A stretch of 64,000 nucleotides of DNA, taken from the NCBI GenBank assembly GCA_028687755.1, contig JAQTZL010000010.1, forward strand, positions 18,342 through 82,341, given 5' to 3'. The DNA is from Candidatus Nanopelagicales bacterium (GTDB lineage: Bacteria; Actinomycetota; Actinomycetes; S36-B12). Below, piece by piece: positions 41,971 to 51,867 of this stretch (its first letter is position 1; each line of letters opens with the position of its first letter). A program made the translations under genes and the position numbers. Below the pieces are notes generated by a model that saw only the letters and a program-made list of their open reading frames with translations, was not told where the DNA came from and made no database searches.

Positions 41971-43290
41971 CTATTGAGCACCAGGATCCAGCATCAACAT
42001 GTCTTCAATGGTTTCTCTACGAAGCACCACAGTTGATGATCCACCCATCACACCAACCACTGCAGGCTTTGGCAAATAGTTGTAGTTCGATGCCATCGAG
42101 CGACAGTAAGCACCTGTCGCAGCTACGGCCAAGAGATCACCTGGAGCTAAATCTGAAGGTAAGTAAGCCTCGCGAATCACAATGTCTCCAGATTCACAAT
42201 GCTTACCAACAACACGAACCAACATTGGTTCAGCTTTTGAGGTTCGAGATGCAAGTTCCACGGTGTATTGAGCGTCGTATAAAGCCGTACGAATGTTGTC
42301 GCTCATACCGCCGTCGACGGACACGTACGTGCGCACGCCGCCATCAATAACAACAGGTTTCACCGTTCCCACTTCATAGACCGTGACACCTGCGGGCCCA
42401 ACGATTGCTCGACCTGGCTCAAAGGCAAGAGCGGGGACGGGCAAATTGTGCTGTGCACATTCACGCGTGACTACGCCCGCGACATGTGTGGCCAAGTCGC
42501 CAATTACAAGCGGATCATCGGAAGGCAAATAGGCAATGCCCATGCCGCCACCAAGATCGAGTTCAGCAACGTCAATGACCTGATCGTCTCGAAGCCGGGC
42601 AACAAACGCCACGATGCGTGTTGCTGCTTCTTCAAAACCATCGGTATCAAAAATCTGCGATCCAATATGTGAATGCAAGCCACGAAATTCCAATGATGGC
42701 AATTTCACGATTCGGCGAATAGCTTCTTCGGCAGCACCAGATGAAACAGAGAACCCAAATTTTTGATCTTCATGCGCAGTAGCGATGAACTCATGGGTAT
42801 GTGCTTCAACACCAATAGTCAGGCGAACCAACACTTGCTGCACAATGCCTGCACGAGACGCCGCATCGGCGACGCGAACAATCTCTTCAAAGGAATCGAC
42901 GACAATCCGAGCAACGCCCGCTGCCATTGCCATTTCAATTTCAGTCATGGATTTGTTATTGCCGTGCAATAACAGGTCAGCTCCTGGAACACCTGCATGA
43001 AGTGCGACAGCGAGCTCTCCACCCGAGGCCACATCTAGCCCTAGGCCCTCTTCGTGAACCCAGCGCGCAACTGCCGTGGAAAGAAAAGCTTTTGCTGCGT
43101 AATAAACCTTGCGAGCTCCCACGCTTTCGGCCGCTTCACGATAAGCACCAGCTCGTGAGCGGATATCTGCTTCATCCAGAAGGAAAAGCGGTGTTCCAAA
43201 TTCGGTGGCGGCATCGCGAACATCAACTCCACCAATGCTGAGTGCACCATCGGAGTCTCGAGTAGCCGATAGCGGCCAGACATTGGACAT
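41971..43290 (-). CDS. lysA: Diaminopimelate decarboxylase
   Basis: Last step of lysine synthesis, meso-DAP to lysine. 439 residues, alanine-racemase-like barrel: PLP lysine in VYYAAKAFLS, HSHIGSQIFD, the GGGMGIAY phosphate loop and EPGRAIVGPAG; C-terminal CESGDIVIREAYLP with the active-site Cys. TAACCT six bases before the ATG and no ribosome site point to a leaderless message. DAP is also the peptidoglycan crosslinker in most actinobacteria. Confidence 0.96.
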   Translation of the reverse strand: MSNVWPLSATRDSDGALSIGGVDVRDAATEFGTPLFLLDEADIRSRAGAYREAAESVGARKVYYAAKAFLSTAVARWVHEEGLGLDVASGGELAVALHAGVPGADLLLHGNNKSMTEIEMAMAAGVARIVVDSFEEIVRVADAASRAGIVQQVLVRLTIGVEAHTHEFIATAHEDQKFGFSVSSGAAEEAIRRIVKLPSLEFRGLHSHIGSQIFDTDGFEEAATRIVAFVARLRDDQVIDVAELDLGGGMGIAYLPSDDPLVIGDLATHVAGVVTRECAQHNLPVPALAFEPGRAIVGPAGVTVYEVGTVKPVVIDGGVRTYVSVDGGMSDNIRTALYDAQYTVELASRTSKAEPMLVRVVGKHCESGDIVIREAYLPSDLAPGDLLAVAATGAYCRSMASNYNYLPKPAVVGVMGGSSTVVLRRETIEDMLMLDPGAQ

Positions 43291-43296
43291 GTTGAA

Positions 43297-43302
43297 AGGT
43301 TA
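43297..43302 (-). promoter_or_regulatory. Putative -10 box of leaderless lysA (TAACCT)
   Basis: Minus-strand TAACCT, six bases (TTCAAC), ATG of lysA. The argS stop is only about 20 bases upstream, so lysA may also be read from argS. Confidence 0.5.
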
Positions 43303-43321
43303 GGGCATCGAAGAAGCGAAA

Positions 43322-44974
43322 TTACATTCGCTCAGGTGCACTGACACCCAGAAGTGCCAAACCATTCGCCAAGGTCTGGCGGGCAGCTGCACATAGCCAC
43401 AGCCGTGCAATGTGCTCAGGCGTGATTGCTTCATCGCCGCGAGGCAACACACGGCAAGCATCGTAGAAACGGTGATATCCGGCGCCTAACTCCTCAAGGT
43501 ACCGAGCAACACGGTGCGGTTCACGCAACTCTGCTGCACTTGCCACGATGCGTGGGAACTCACCAAGCGCGCCCAAGAGTTCGTTTTCACGCTCATGCGA
43601 AAGCAGACCTGGATCAAATTCCGCTGCGGCCCAATCAATGTTGAGATCAGCCGCATTGCGCAACACAGACGCTAATCGAGCGTGTGCGTATTGGACGTAA
43701 TAGACCGGGTTGTCATTCGTGCGTTGGGCAATGACTTCAAGATCAAGGGTCAATGGTGAATCAACTGGGTAGCGAATAAGTGAGTAACGTGCAGCGTCAA
43801 CCCCAACTTCTTCAACGAGCTCTTCAAGAGTGACGATATTTCCTGAACGCTTGGAGAGTTTGACTTCTTCCCCACCTTTAGTGATTTTGACGAGCTGACC
43901 GATCAAGACTTCAGCAGCACTCTTATCGTCACCATTGCATTGCGCTACGGCTTTCAGGCGATTCACATACCCGTGATGGTCGGCACCGAGAAGGTAAATA
44001 CAAATATCGAAACCACGATCACGTTTATTGACGAAATATGCAGTATCCGAAGCAAAATACGTGTATTCGCCATCAGCCTTAATTAGTACGCGGTCTTTGT
44101 CGTCACCGAATTCTGTTGTGCGCAACCAAGTAGCACCTTCATGCTCAAACACATGACCCTGCTTGCGTAATTTCGCAAATCCAGTTTCAACCGCGTTCGA
44201 CTCGTGCAGTGCACGCTCAGAAGACCACACATCGAAATGTGTATTAAAGAGCGCCAACACTTGCTGCTGCTGATGCAATTGACGCTTGTAGGCCGCCTCA
44301 CGGAAGCCAGCAAGTTGCTCATCTTCAGGTAGGTCAAAGAGCTCAGGTTCTTCTGCCTTGATTTGTGCAGCAAGATCCACGATGTACGCACCGTGGTAAC
44401 CGTCTTCGGGTACGGGCTGCCCATGCGCTGCAGCCATGACCGATGCACCGAACTTATCCATCTGCACGCCGCGGTCATTGATATAGAACTCTGACGACGT
44501 TTTCGCACCCGCTGCCGCTAAGACGTTCGAGATGGCGCTGCCAACGGCCGCCCAACGGGTGTGACCCAAATGCAAAGGCCCCGTGGGATTCGCGGAAATA
44601 TATTCGACGTTGATGACATGGCCAGCAAGCGCAGTGTTGTGACCAAATGATGCACCTTGCGAAACGATGCTTCGAGCAAGTTCGCCCTGTGCTGCGCTAT
44701 CAAGACGTATATTTATGAACCCTGGTCCAGCAATATCTGTTGAACTCACTCCAGCCACAGAATCGAGTTTGGCTGTAATCGCTTCAGCGAGTACTCGCGG
44801 CGCAATGCCGGCGGGCTTGGCAAGCGTGAGAGCCACATTCGTGGCGTAGTCGCCGTGATCGCGATTCTTAGGACGTTCAACATGCACCACATCAGGCACT
44901 TGGATCCCAATGCCATCGGCCGCTACTTCGACCAACACTTGTCGAATGGCTATGGAAAGAGCGTCTGGAGTCAC
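43322..44974 (-). CDS. argS: Arginyl-tRNA synthetase
   Basis: Charges tRNA-Arg. 550 residues from the GTG at 44974. Class I signatures: ANPTGPLHLGHTRWA (HIGH equivalent HLGH) and VKLSKRSGNIVT (KMSKS equivalent). N-terminal Arg-tRNA-synthetase domain (about 1-90) and the C-terminal DALR anticodon domain ending ANGLALLGVSAPERM. A longer frame exists, but TACGCT six bases before this GTG and the family start decide. A tRNA-Arg(CCG) gene lies 3.3 kb to the right. Confidence 0.96.
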   Translation of the reverse strand: MTPDALSIAIRQVLVEVAADGIGIQVPDVVHVERPKNRDHGDYATNVALTLAKPAGIAPRVLAEAITAKLDSVAGVSSTDIAGPGFINIRLDSAAQGELARSIVSQGASFGHNTALAGHVINVEYISANPTGPLHLGHTRWAAVGSAISNVLAAAGAKTSSEFYINDRGVQMDKFGASVMAAAHGQPVPEDGYHGAYIVDLAAQIKAEEPELFDLPEDEQLAGFREAAYKRQLHQQQQVLALFNTHFDVWSSERALHESNAVETGFAKLRKQGHVFEHEGATWLRTTEFGDDKDRVLIKADGEYTYFASDTAYFVNKRDRGFDICIYLLGADHHGYVNRLKAVAQCNGDDKSAAEVLIGQLVKITKGGEEVKLSKRSGNIVTLEELVEEVGVDAARYSLIRYPVDSPLTLDLEVIAQRTNDNPVYYVQYAHARLASVLRNAADLNIDWAAAEFDPGLLSHERENELLGALGEFPRIVASAAELREPHRVARYLEELGAGYHRFYDACRVLPRGDEAITPEHIARLWLCAAARQTLANGLALLGVSAPERM

Positions 44975-44980
44975 CGCGTG

Positions 44981-44986
44981 AGCGTA
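44981..44986 (-). promoter_or_regulatory. Putative -10 box of leaderless argS (TACGCT)
   Basis: Minus-strand TACGCT, six bases (CACGCG), GTG of argS. Confidence 0.55.
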
Positions 44987-45049
44987 CCCAGTGACCAGGA
45001 TGTGAGCCCAAGCCACGCTCCGTAATCGATATTCCTAGGGGGATTGCAT

Positions 45050-45248
45050 TTGCAGATGTGACCTAGGGCACTATGCTTTTTCTCAGGCAAGGCCGCATCA
45101 AGTACCAGCGTTCGACCGTGCCCGATCACTTCTGTGATGGGCACACAGGTTTCTTGGCACACGCAAGGAAACGGAACAAAGGGTTGTGGGTTGCGCCCCA
45201 TGATGAGCGAAGTGTTCATCATGTTGTTCCGTTAGGAGAAATTGCATT
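45050..45248 (+). promoter_or_regulatory. cspA promoter and structured 5' leader
   Basis: TTGCAG (45050-45055), 16 bases, TATGCT (45072-45077) is a good housekeeping promoter; the message would start near 45084, leaving about 165 bases of leader. The leader can fold: 45120-45129 with 45134-45142 (one bulge), and a multi-branch structure closed by 45171-45179 with 45224-45232 enclosing 45200-45206 with 45216-45222. The closing stem ends just before TTAGGAG, the ribosome site. Long folded leaders are the known thermoregulatory device of csp genes. Confidence 0.7.
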
Positions 45249-45452
45249 ATGGCTCAAGGAACCGTGAAGTGGTTCAACGCTGAAAAGGGCTTCGGCTTCA
45301 TTGCTCAAGCTGAAGGCGGCCCAGACGTCTTCGTTCACTTCTCAGCAATTCAGTCCGATGGCTACCGCAGCCTCGAAGAAAACCAGTTGGTTGAATTCGA
45401 TGTGGTTCAGGGACCAAAGGGACCTCAGGCAGATGCGGTTCGCGCAATCTAG
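45249..45452 (+). CDS. cspA: Cold-shock-domain protein (CspA family)
   Basis: 67 residues, one OB-fold RNA chaperone. RNP1 KGFGFI and RNP2 VFVHF are intact in [17 protein letters not shown] and DVFVHFSAI. Ribosome site TTAGGAG. The long folded leader upstream and a strong terminator right after the stop make it a single-gene unit with probable post-transcriptional control. Confidence 0.97.
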   Translation: MAQGTVKWFNAEKGFGFIAQAEGGPDVFVHFSAIQSDGYRSLEENQLVEFDVVQGPKGPQADAVRAI

Positions 45453-45463
45453 CTTTGAACACG

Positions 45464-45499
45464 AAGAAGGGCTTCCACCGTGGGGTGGGAGCCCTTCTT
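45464..45499 (+). terminator. Intrinsic terminator of cspA
   Basis: 16-bp stem (45464-45479 with 45484-45499, one G-U pair) with a GTGG loop, followed by CTTTT. Confidence 0.9.
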
Positions 45500-45638
45500 C
45501 TTTTCGACCCTCATCCCCCGATTCGAGTCTGATGCAATCCTGCGCGAAAGCGCTACGTGGACCAAGCTCAATTTCTCCACCTGTGGATATCCTGAGAGTT
45601 ATTGGCCATATGTGTGGACAACTGAAGGGCTTACTTCG

Positions 45639-46455
45639 ATGACGACTACAGAACAAAACGACCACACACTCATTTACGGTCTGCCTTCTACGGTTGTTCG
45701 CGCGATCACCAACTTCGATGACCCTCGTCAAGAGTGGCGCCGTCTTTTTTTCTGAAAGCTTCGGAACGTTCTTCCTCGTGCTGGTAGCAGCAGGCGGCGC
45801 CATGATGGCTGCTCAGTTTGACGGCGCGGTGGGTCGAGCAGCAGCGGTCACCGCTCCAGGGTTGATGGTGACGGCCATGATCTTGTTTATGGGCAAGGTT
45901 TCCGGCGCCCACTTCAACCCTGCGGTAAGTCTGGCCTTTGCCGTTCGTGGCGATTTCCCTTGGCGCAGAGTCCCGGGCTATATCGCAGCTCAGTTCATCG
46001 GCGGGCTACTTGCCTGTTGGTTCTTGCAAGCCGTGGTGAACGTTTCAGCTGTGAAAGGCGGCACGTATCCAGCAAGCAACACATCTGACATGTCAGCATT
46101 CTTAATGGAAACCGTCCTCACTCTTGGCTTAGTGAGCGTGATTCTTGGTACTGCTTCTGGCGCACAAAATATTGGGATCATCGGAGCCCTAGGTGTCGGT
46201 TCGTACATCGCTCTCGCCGGGCTTTGGGCCAGTCCATTGTCCGGAGCTTCGATGAATCCCATCCGTAGTCTGACGCCAGATGTCATTGCCAACGATTACG
46301 CGCACTACTGGGTCTACCTCGCGGGCCCTTTGCTCGGCGCACTTATTGCCGTCATCGCGGCATTCATACTGCGAGGACGTGGCGGCGGAAAATCTGGCTC
46401 TGAGGCCGCCCAAGGAAATCTCTTTACTCAGATCGGCGATCCAAACAAGGCTTAG
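45639..46455 (+). CDS. Second MIP/aquaporin-family gene, frame broken at a T7 run
   Basis: The channel portion (six helices) begins in frame after the homopolymer and has NPA in HFNPAVSLA but NPI in SMNPIRSLTPD. The natural N terminus (MTTTEQNDHTLIYGLPS to DDPRQEWRRLF) lies in another frame starting at the ATG at 45639 and stops at TGA just after seven T (45745-45751). Removing one T joins EWRRLF directly to SESFGTFFLVLV. In-frame alternatives for the channel frame are ATG 45718 without a ribosome site, inside conserved-looking sequence. So this is a +1 frameshift: sequencing error, a slippage/phase-variation site, or a recent lesion. GAAGGG lies nine bases before 45639. Confidence 0.75.
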
Positions 46456-46461
46456 TTGGCA

Positions 46462-47376
46462 TTACTCAGATACGAGATGTTCGCGAGCTGCAATCAACTC
46501 GGCTCGCGTGGCAGTGTCCACATCCGGGTAATGAGGATCTATATCTTCAAGCGCGTGCAAAATGATGCCACTAGTAATTAATCTCGTTGCCCATTTGTGA
46601 TCCGCGGGCACCACGTACCAGGGCGCCCACTTTGTGCTCGTTGCACTCAACATGTCAGAAAAAGCACTTCGGTATTCATCCCAATGTTCTCGTTCGTGTA
46701 GATCAGCGGGAGAAAACTTCCAGTTCTTTTCTGGTTCATCAATGCGCTGCAAGAAGCGCTTGCGCTGCACATCTTTGGAAAGGTTCAAGAAAATTTTGAC
46801 TATTGCGGTGCCGCTATCAACGAGATGTCGTTCCCAATTGTTGATGGCTTCATAGCGACGCACCCAGAGTTTTTCTCTTGGAACGCTGCGATCGGCTGCC
46901 GGCCAGATCAAATCAGGATGCACTTTAGTGACCAGCACGTTTTCGTAATGCGACCTATTAAAGATCGCGATCTTGCCAAGAGGTGGCAATGCAACCTGAT
47001 GGCGCCAAAGGAAATCGTGGGCCATTTCCAAATGCGACGGTGCTTTAAATGAATGGACATCCACACCCTCGGGATTCAAGCCACTCATCACATGCTTAAT
47101 CGTTCCGTCTTTGCCGGCAGCATCGGTTGCTTGGAACACCACGAGCAAAGAGCGCGAACTCTCTGCATAGAAACGATCCTGCAGCACAGTCATTTCATCA
47201 ATGACCTGTTGAAGAGCGTCAACGCTTGTTTCTTTGTTGAAATCCTTTGGCGTTACCGCCGGATCAAAATCCTTATCGAGATCAACTTTCTCGCCAGGTT
47301 TCACCAAGAAACTCTCAACGATGCGATGCCAACGCTGCCTCGTGAGGAGCTCTTGCTTCTTTGTCACATCAGACAT
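46462..47376 (-). CDS. Polyphosphate kinase 2 family (PPK2-related, polyphosphate:nucleotide phosphotransferase)
   Basis: 304 residues from the ATG at 47376; the frame runs further up through Cys-rich, non-homologous sequence that belongs to the yihY region. Walker A ATDAAGKDGTIKHVMSG, then NPEGVDVHSFKAPS, DFLWRH, GKIAIFNRSHYENVL (Walker B side with the lid) and KWAPWYVVPADHKW. Uses polyphosphate to phosphorylate AMP/ADP or the reverse; class cannot be fixed by eye. Overlaps yihY by eight bases. Convergent with the aquaporin gene. Confidence 0.9.
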   Translation of the reverse strand: MSDVTKKQELLTRQRWHRIVESFLVKPGEKVDLDKDFDPAVTPKDFNKETSVDALQQVIDEMTVLQDRFYAESSRSLLVVFQATDAAGKDGTIKHVMSGLNPEGVDVHSFKAPSHLEMAHDFLWRHQVALPPLGKIAIFNRSHYENVLVTKVHPDLIWPAADRSVPREKLWVRRYEAINNWERHLVDSGTAIVKIFLNLSKDVQRKRFLQRIDEPEKNWKFSPADLHEREHWDEYRSAFSDMLSATSTKWAPWYVVPADHKWATRLITSGIILHALEDIDPHYPDVDTATRAELIAAREHLVSE

Positions 47377-48223
47377 GGACGCGTTCCCCCTGCTTATTGA
47401 GATACATCTGAGCTTCAGCACCGAGCAACACACCGATGAACGAGAAGTACAACCACAGCAAAATAACCATAGGTGCACCGAATGCTGCGATCGTTACACC
47501 AATGGTTGATGAAAACCCGACATAGATTCCTACTCCGATGCTGGCACCTAACAGCCAGACGGCTACCAGAATCGCGATCGGCGAACGCCAATTCACGAGG
47601 CCTTTTTTACTAGGCGCCCACTTATAGAGTCCGATCACCGCACACCAGACGATCGCTAGATAAATCAGCCAATCAATTATGGCGATTCCGGTTGAGAACT
47701 GGAATCCATCGATTCCAAAGGCACTCAAGACTCGCGGCAATAACGTGAGCACTACCAAGATGGCAACGATCAGCAAGAGACCAATCAAAGTGATCACAGC
47801 GTCGCGTACCCGCCCAAACAAACCATGACGCTCACTGGTGAATCCAAATGAGCGATCAAGCGCCATTCGCAATGCCATGATGGCCTTGGATGACGCGTAA
47901 ATTGCGACGAAGAAACTTGCGATAGACGTGATGGTCAACGCGCCTACTGACGCTCCAGTCATAACATTGAGAATCGATTCAACGGAGGTATGGAAATCAC
48001 TTCCATTGCTTGGAATTTTCTCGACGATGGCTTCGATCGCGGCTTTAGTGCGTTCGGGTCCAATAACTGCGCCGGTGACTGAACCGATTACCACGGCAGC
48101 CGGAGCGATAGCTAACAATACGAAGTAGGCCATTCCACCGGATGCCAGGGAACCTTGATGGGTTCCATAATCTCCAAAAATGGCTTTGGCTGGCTTCATC
48201 ACTGCCGAAATTTTCAGGCTCAC
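47369..48223 (-). CDS. YihY/virulence-factor BrkB family membrane protein
   Basis: 284 residues, six predicted helices with the family marks GSLASGGMAYFVLLAIAP near the N terminus, ASFFVAIYASSKAIMALRMA, and a C-terminal PMVILLWLYFSFIGVLLGAEA. Often misannotated as ribonuclease BN; real role unknown. GTG start at 48223 without a good ribosome site; the ATG at 48199 is an alternative. Overlaps ppk2 by eight bases, so the pair is cotranscribed. Confidence 0.88.
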   Translation of the reverse strand: MSLKISAVMKPAKAIFGDYGTHQGSLASGGMAYFVLLAIAPAAVVIGSVTGAVIGPERTKAAIEAIVEKIPSNGSDFHTSVESILNVMTGASVGALTITSIASFFVAIYASSKAIMALRMALDRSFGFTSERHGLFGRVRDAVITLIGLLLIVAILVVLTLLPRVLSAFGIDGFQFSTGIAIIDWLIYLAIVWCAVIGLYKWAPSKKGLVNWRSPIAILVAVWLLGASIGVGIYVGFSSTIGVTIAAFGAPMVILLWLYFSFIGVLLGAEAQMYLNKQGERVHV

Positions 48224-48272
48224 CTGCCTATGGTCTCAGCATCATGCTCCGCTGCTAGCCTGACACTCGTTT

Positions 48273-48348
48273 GCCTCCGTAGCTCAGGGGATAGAGCGCC
48301 GGTTTCCGGTACCGAAGGTCGCAGGTTCGAATCCTGCCGGGGGCACCA
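48273..48348 (+). tRNA. tRNA-Arg (anticodon CCG)
   Basis: 76 bases, full cloverleaf: acceptor GCCTCCG/CGGGGGC with one T-G pair, D stem GCTC/GAGC, anticodon loop TTCCGGT (CCG reads CGG), T stem GCAGG/CCTGC with TTCGAAT, discriminator A and an encoded CCA. The outermost anticodon-stem pair (27-43) is C-A. yhhQ starts 27 bases downstream. Confidence 0.97.
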
Positions 48349-48375
48349 CGTACGTCAGAAGAAAGGAAGAGCGAG

Positions 48376-49056
48376 ATGACGGTGACCACGCCAAATCGTG
48401 TGCATTTCGCTTCAGTCACACAGAGTTACTACCCGCTCATCGTCGGGGTTTTTGTCAGTATCCTCATCATTTCCAATATTGCGGCCACAAAACTCATCTC
48501 TTTTGGCCCGGTAATCGTTGATGGTGGCGCATTTCTTTTTCCACTGGCCTACATCATCGGAGATGTTCTCAGCGAGGTGTACGGCTGGAAGGCCGCTCGG
48601 CGCGCAATCGTTCTGGGCTTCGCTATGGCAATTTTGGCGGCCATCACCTTTTGGGTCGTTCAAATTTCTCCCATCGCAGATGGGTACGAGTACCAGGCTG
48701 CGTTCGAAGCCGTACTCGGATTTGTTCCACGCATCGTGCTGGCTTCAGTCTGTGGCTATCTCATCGGCCAATTACTCAACTCCTATGTACTGGTCAAGAT
48801 CAAAGAACGCACAAAAGAAAAGCACCTGTGGGCCCGCCTTATCGGGTCAACCATTGTTGGAGAGTTCGCTGACACCGTGGTGTTCTGCACTATTGCTTTC
48901 TACGGAATCATCACCGGGGCCGAGTTTGCGAACTATGTGATTGTCGGTTACTTCTACAAAACTCTGCTCGAAGTTGTGCTGCTGCCAGTCACGTATCCGG
49001 TTATTGCCTACATCAAGCGTCGTGAACCAACATACGAACTCGACACAGCTGCCTGA
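48376..49056 (+). CDS. yhhQ: Queuosine precursor transporter (YhhQ/QPTR family)
   Basis: Imports queuine or preQ0/preQ1 for tRNA queuosine. 226 residues, six helices; NIAATKLISFGP, DGGAFLFPLAYIIGDVLSEVYGW, and ARLIGSTIVGEFADTVVF are family signatures. RBS AAGGAAG before the ATG. Convergent with tgt, which uses the imported base; no queCDEF genes are in the window, so the pair suggests salvage. Confidence 0.93.
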   Translation: MTVTTPNRVHFASVTQSYYPLIVGVFVSILIISNIAATKLISFGPVIVDGGAFLFPLAYIIGDVLSEVYGWKAARRAIVLGFAMAILAAITFWVVQISPIADGYEYQAAFEAVLGFVPRIVLASVCGYLIGQLLNSYVLVKIKERTKEKHLWARLIGSTIVGEFADTVVFCTIAFYGIITGAEFANYVIVGYFYKTLLEVVLLPVTYPVIAYIKRREPTYELDTAA

Positions 49057-49076
49057 CGACTCGCTTCTGCAGGGGG

Positions 49077-50357
<1,281 letters not shown>

Positions 50358-50379
50358 TCACGCCTCGGCCAACATGACG

Positions 50380-50385
50380 TACCGT
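50380..50385 (+). promoter_or_regulatory. Putative -10 box of the secreted hydrolase gene (TACCGT)
   Basis: TACCGT, six bases (GATCAT), GTG at 50392; a TTCACG lies 17 bases upstream as a possible -35. Confidence 0.55.
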
Positions 50386-50391
50386 GATCAT

Positions 50392-51867
50392 GTGAAGCGA
50401 CTCGCATTTGTCAGCGCATTGGCACTCGTTGCCAGTTCGTCTGTGCTGTTTGGCACTGCGCATGCAAGTCCACTTGATTCGTATCTGAATCAGCAACTGA
50501 CTTGGCTGCCGTGCAATCTCGGCGAATGCGCCACCTTGCGTGCGCCACTTGACTACGCAAATGTCAGCTTGGGTGATATCTCCATCGCACTCAGTCGCAC
50601 CAAACACACCGGCACCAATTTCCAAGGCTCCCTCATCGTGAACCCTGGCGGGCCTGGCTCGCCCGGCCTGGATTTCGCAAAGTACGTTGCGCGAGATATT
50701 TCTCCCGCCTTGGTTAAGGAATTCGACATCATCGGATTCGATCCTCGAGGGGTAGGCAAGTCAGCCCCCGTCACGTGCATGACCGCTAAGCAAACGGCAA
50801 CTTGGCTTTCGATGGATTCAACACCTGACACTCGCGTTGAGGTGGCATCCATGATGAAAGCGGCATCCAGCATTAGTGCCGGCTGCTTGCAGTTCACTCC
50901 CCGCATTGCCCCACACGTGGGCACACCCTCTGCTACGCAAGACTTGGAATTGCTGCGCTCAGCGCTTGGCGAAGAGAAGCTGAATTGGCTCGGCTTCTCC
51001 TACGGCACTTCGCTGGGTACTTCATATATTCAGGCGTATCCACATCGCGTCGGTCGCTTCGTGCTCGATGGCGCGGTGGATCCTTCATTGGATTCAATGA
51101 AACTCTCATTGGGTCAAGCCAAAGGGTTCCAACGGGCTTTCCAAAACTTTGCTCAAGACTGCCTTGATCACGCACCCTGTTCTTTGGGATCTTCACGAAG
51201 GTTGATTAACTCCAAGGTCAATGCATTGTTGTCCCGAATTGATTCTCATCCGATGCGTACCGACTACGGCGCCGCACTCACACAATCCCTTGGAACGGGC
51301 GCAATTTTTACGGCGATGTATTCCACCGACATGTGGCCATTGCTCAACGACGCTTTGGTGCAAGCCTCAACTGGAAACGGAACTGGGCTTCTTGAACTCG
51401 CTTGGATGGGCTCTGACCAGACGGGCCCAACGACCTTCGGTTCAAATATTCATTCGGCGTATTACGCAATTGATTGTTGGGATCTACCTGCAGCGCCAGG
51501 TGCTGCCGGATTAGCTAAGGCTGCCAAGCAATGGGCACGTGGGGCGGCAATCCCCGAGATGAGCCAATCGATGTCATGGGGTAACGCTCCATGCTCGTCC
51601 TGGTTTGCACACAACCCCGTGCTCCCCGCAGCGGCGACTAGCACTACGAGTGCCCCAATTCTGATTATTGGCACACGCTTTGATCCAGCTACCCCATACG
51701 CCTGGTCTCAGGCGCTTTCACAGCAACTCCCTACCAGCATGTTGTTGACATATGAAGGAAATGGCCACACAGCCTTTGGCACAGGTTCGCGCTGCATAGA
51801 TTCCGCGGTAAACGAGTACCTACTTCGAGGAACAATGCCCGCAACTGGCAAACGCTGCGTTGTTTAA
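50392..51867 (+). CDS. Secreted alpha/beta hydrolase, tripeptidyl-aminopeptidase (TAP) type
   Basis: 491 residues from the GTG at 50392. Signal peptide VKRLAFVSALALVASSSVLF with cleavage after AHA25. Alpha/beta hydrolase core: oxyanion VNPGGPGSPG, FDPRGVGKSAPV, nucleophile elbow GFSYGTSLG, then an Asp region and the TAP-like C-terminal domain (IIGTRFDPATPYAW) with the catalytic His in EGNGHTAFG. Probable exported peptidase or esterase. A much longer frame upstream lies over tgt and is rejected. Its stop overlaps the PAC2 stop in TTAA. Confidence 0.88.
   Translation: MKRLAFVSALALVASSSVLFGTAHASPLDSYLNQQLTWLPCNLGECATLRAPLDYANVSLGDISIALSRTKHTGTNFQGSLIVNPGGPGSPGLDFAKYVARDISPALVKEFDIIGFDPRGVGKSAPVTCMTAKQTATWLSMDSTPDTRVEVASMMKAASSISAGCLQFTPRIAPHVGTPSATQDLELLRSALGEEKLNWLGFSYGTSLGTSYIQAYPHRVGRFVLDGAVDPSLDSMKLSLGQAKGFQRAFQNFAQDCLDHAPCSLGSSRRLINSKVNALLSRIDSHPMRTDYGAALTQSLGTGAIFTAMYSTDMWPLLNDALVQASTGNGTGLLELAWMGSDQTGPTTFGSNIHSAYYAIDCWDLPAAPGAAGLAKAAKQWARGAAIPEMSQSMSWGNAPCSSWFAHNPVLPAAATSTTSAPILIIGTRFDPATPYAWSQALSQQLPTSMLLTYEGNGHTAFGTGSRCIDSAVNEYLLRGTMPATGKRCVV

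Noticed and set aside
45639..46455. Calling the second aquaporin a simple pseudogene
   Set aside because: Only one homopolymer step separates two well-preserved halves, so slippage, phase variation or sequencing error are at least as likely as decay.
47369..48223. Ribonuclease BN annotation for the YihY protein
   Set aside because: Historical misannotation of this membrane family; six helices and no nuclease motif.
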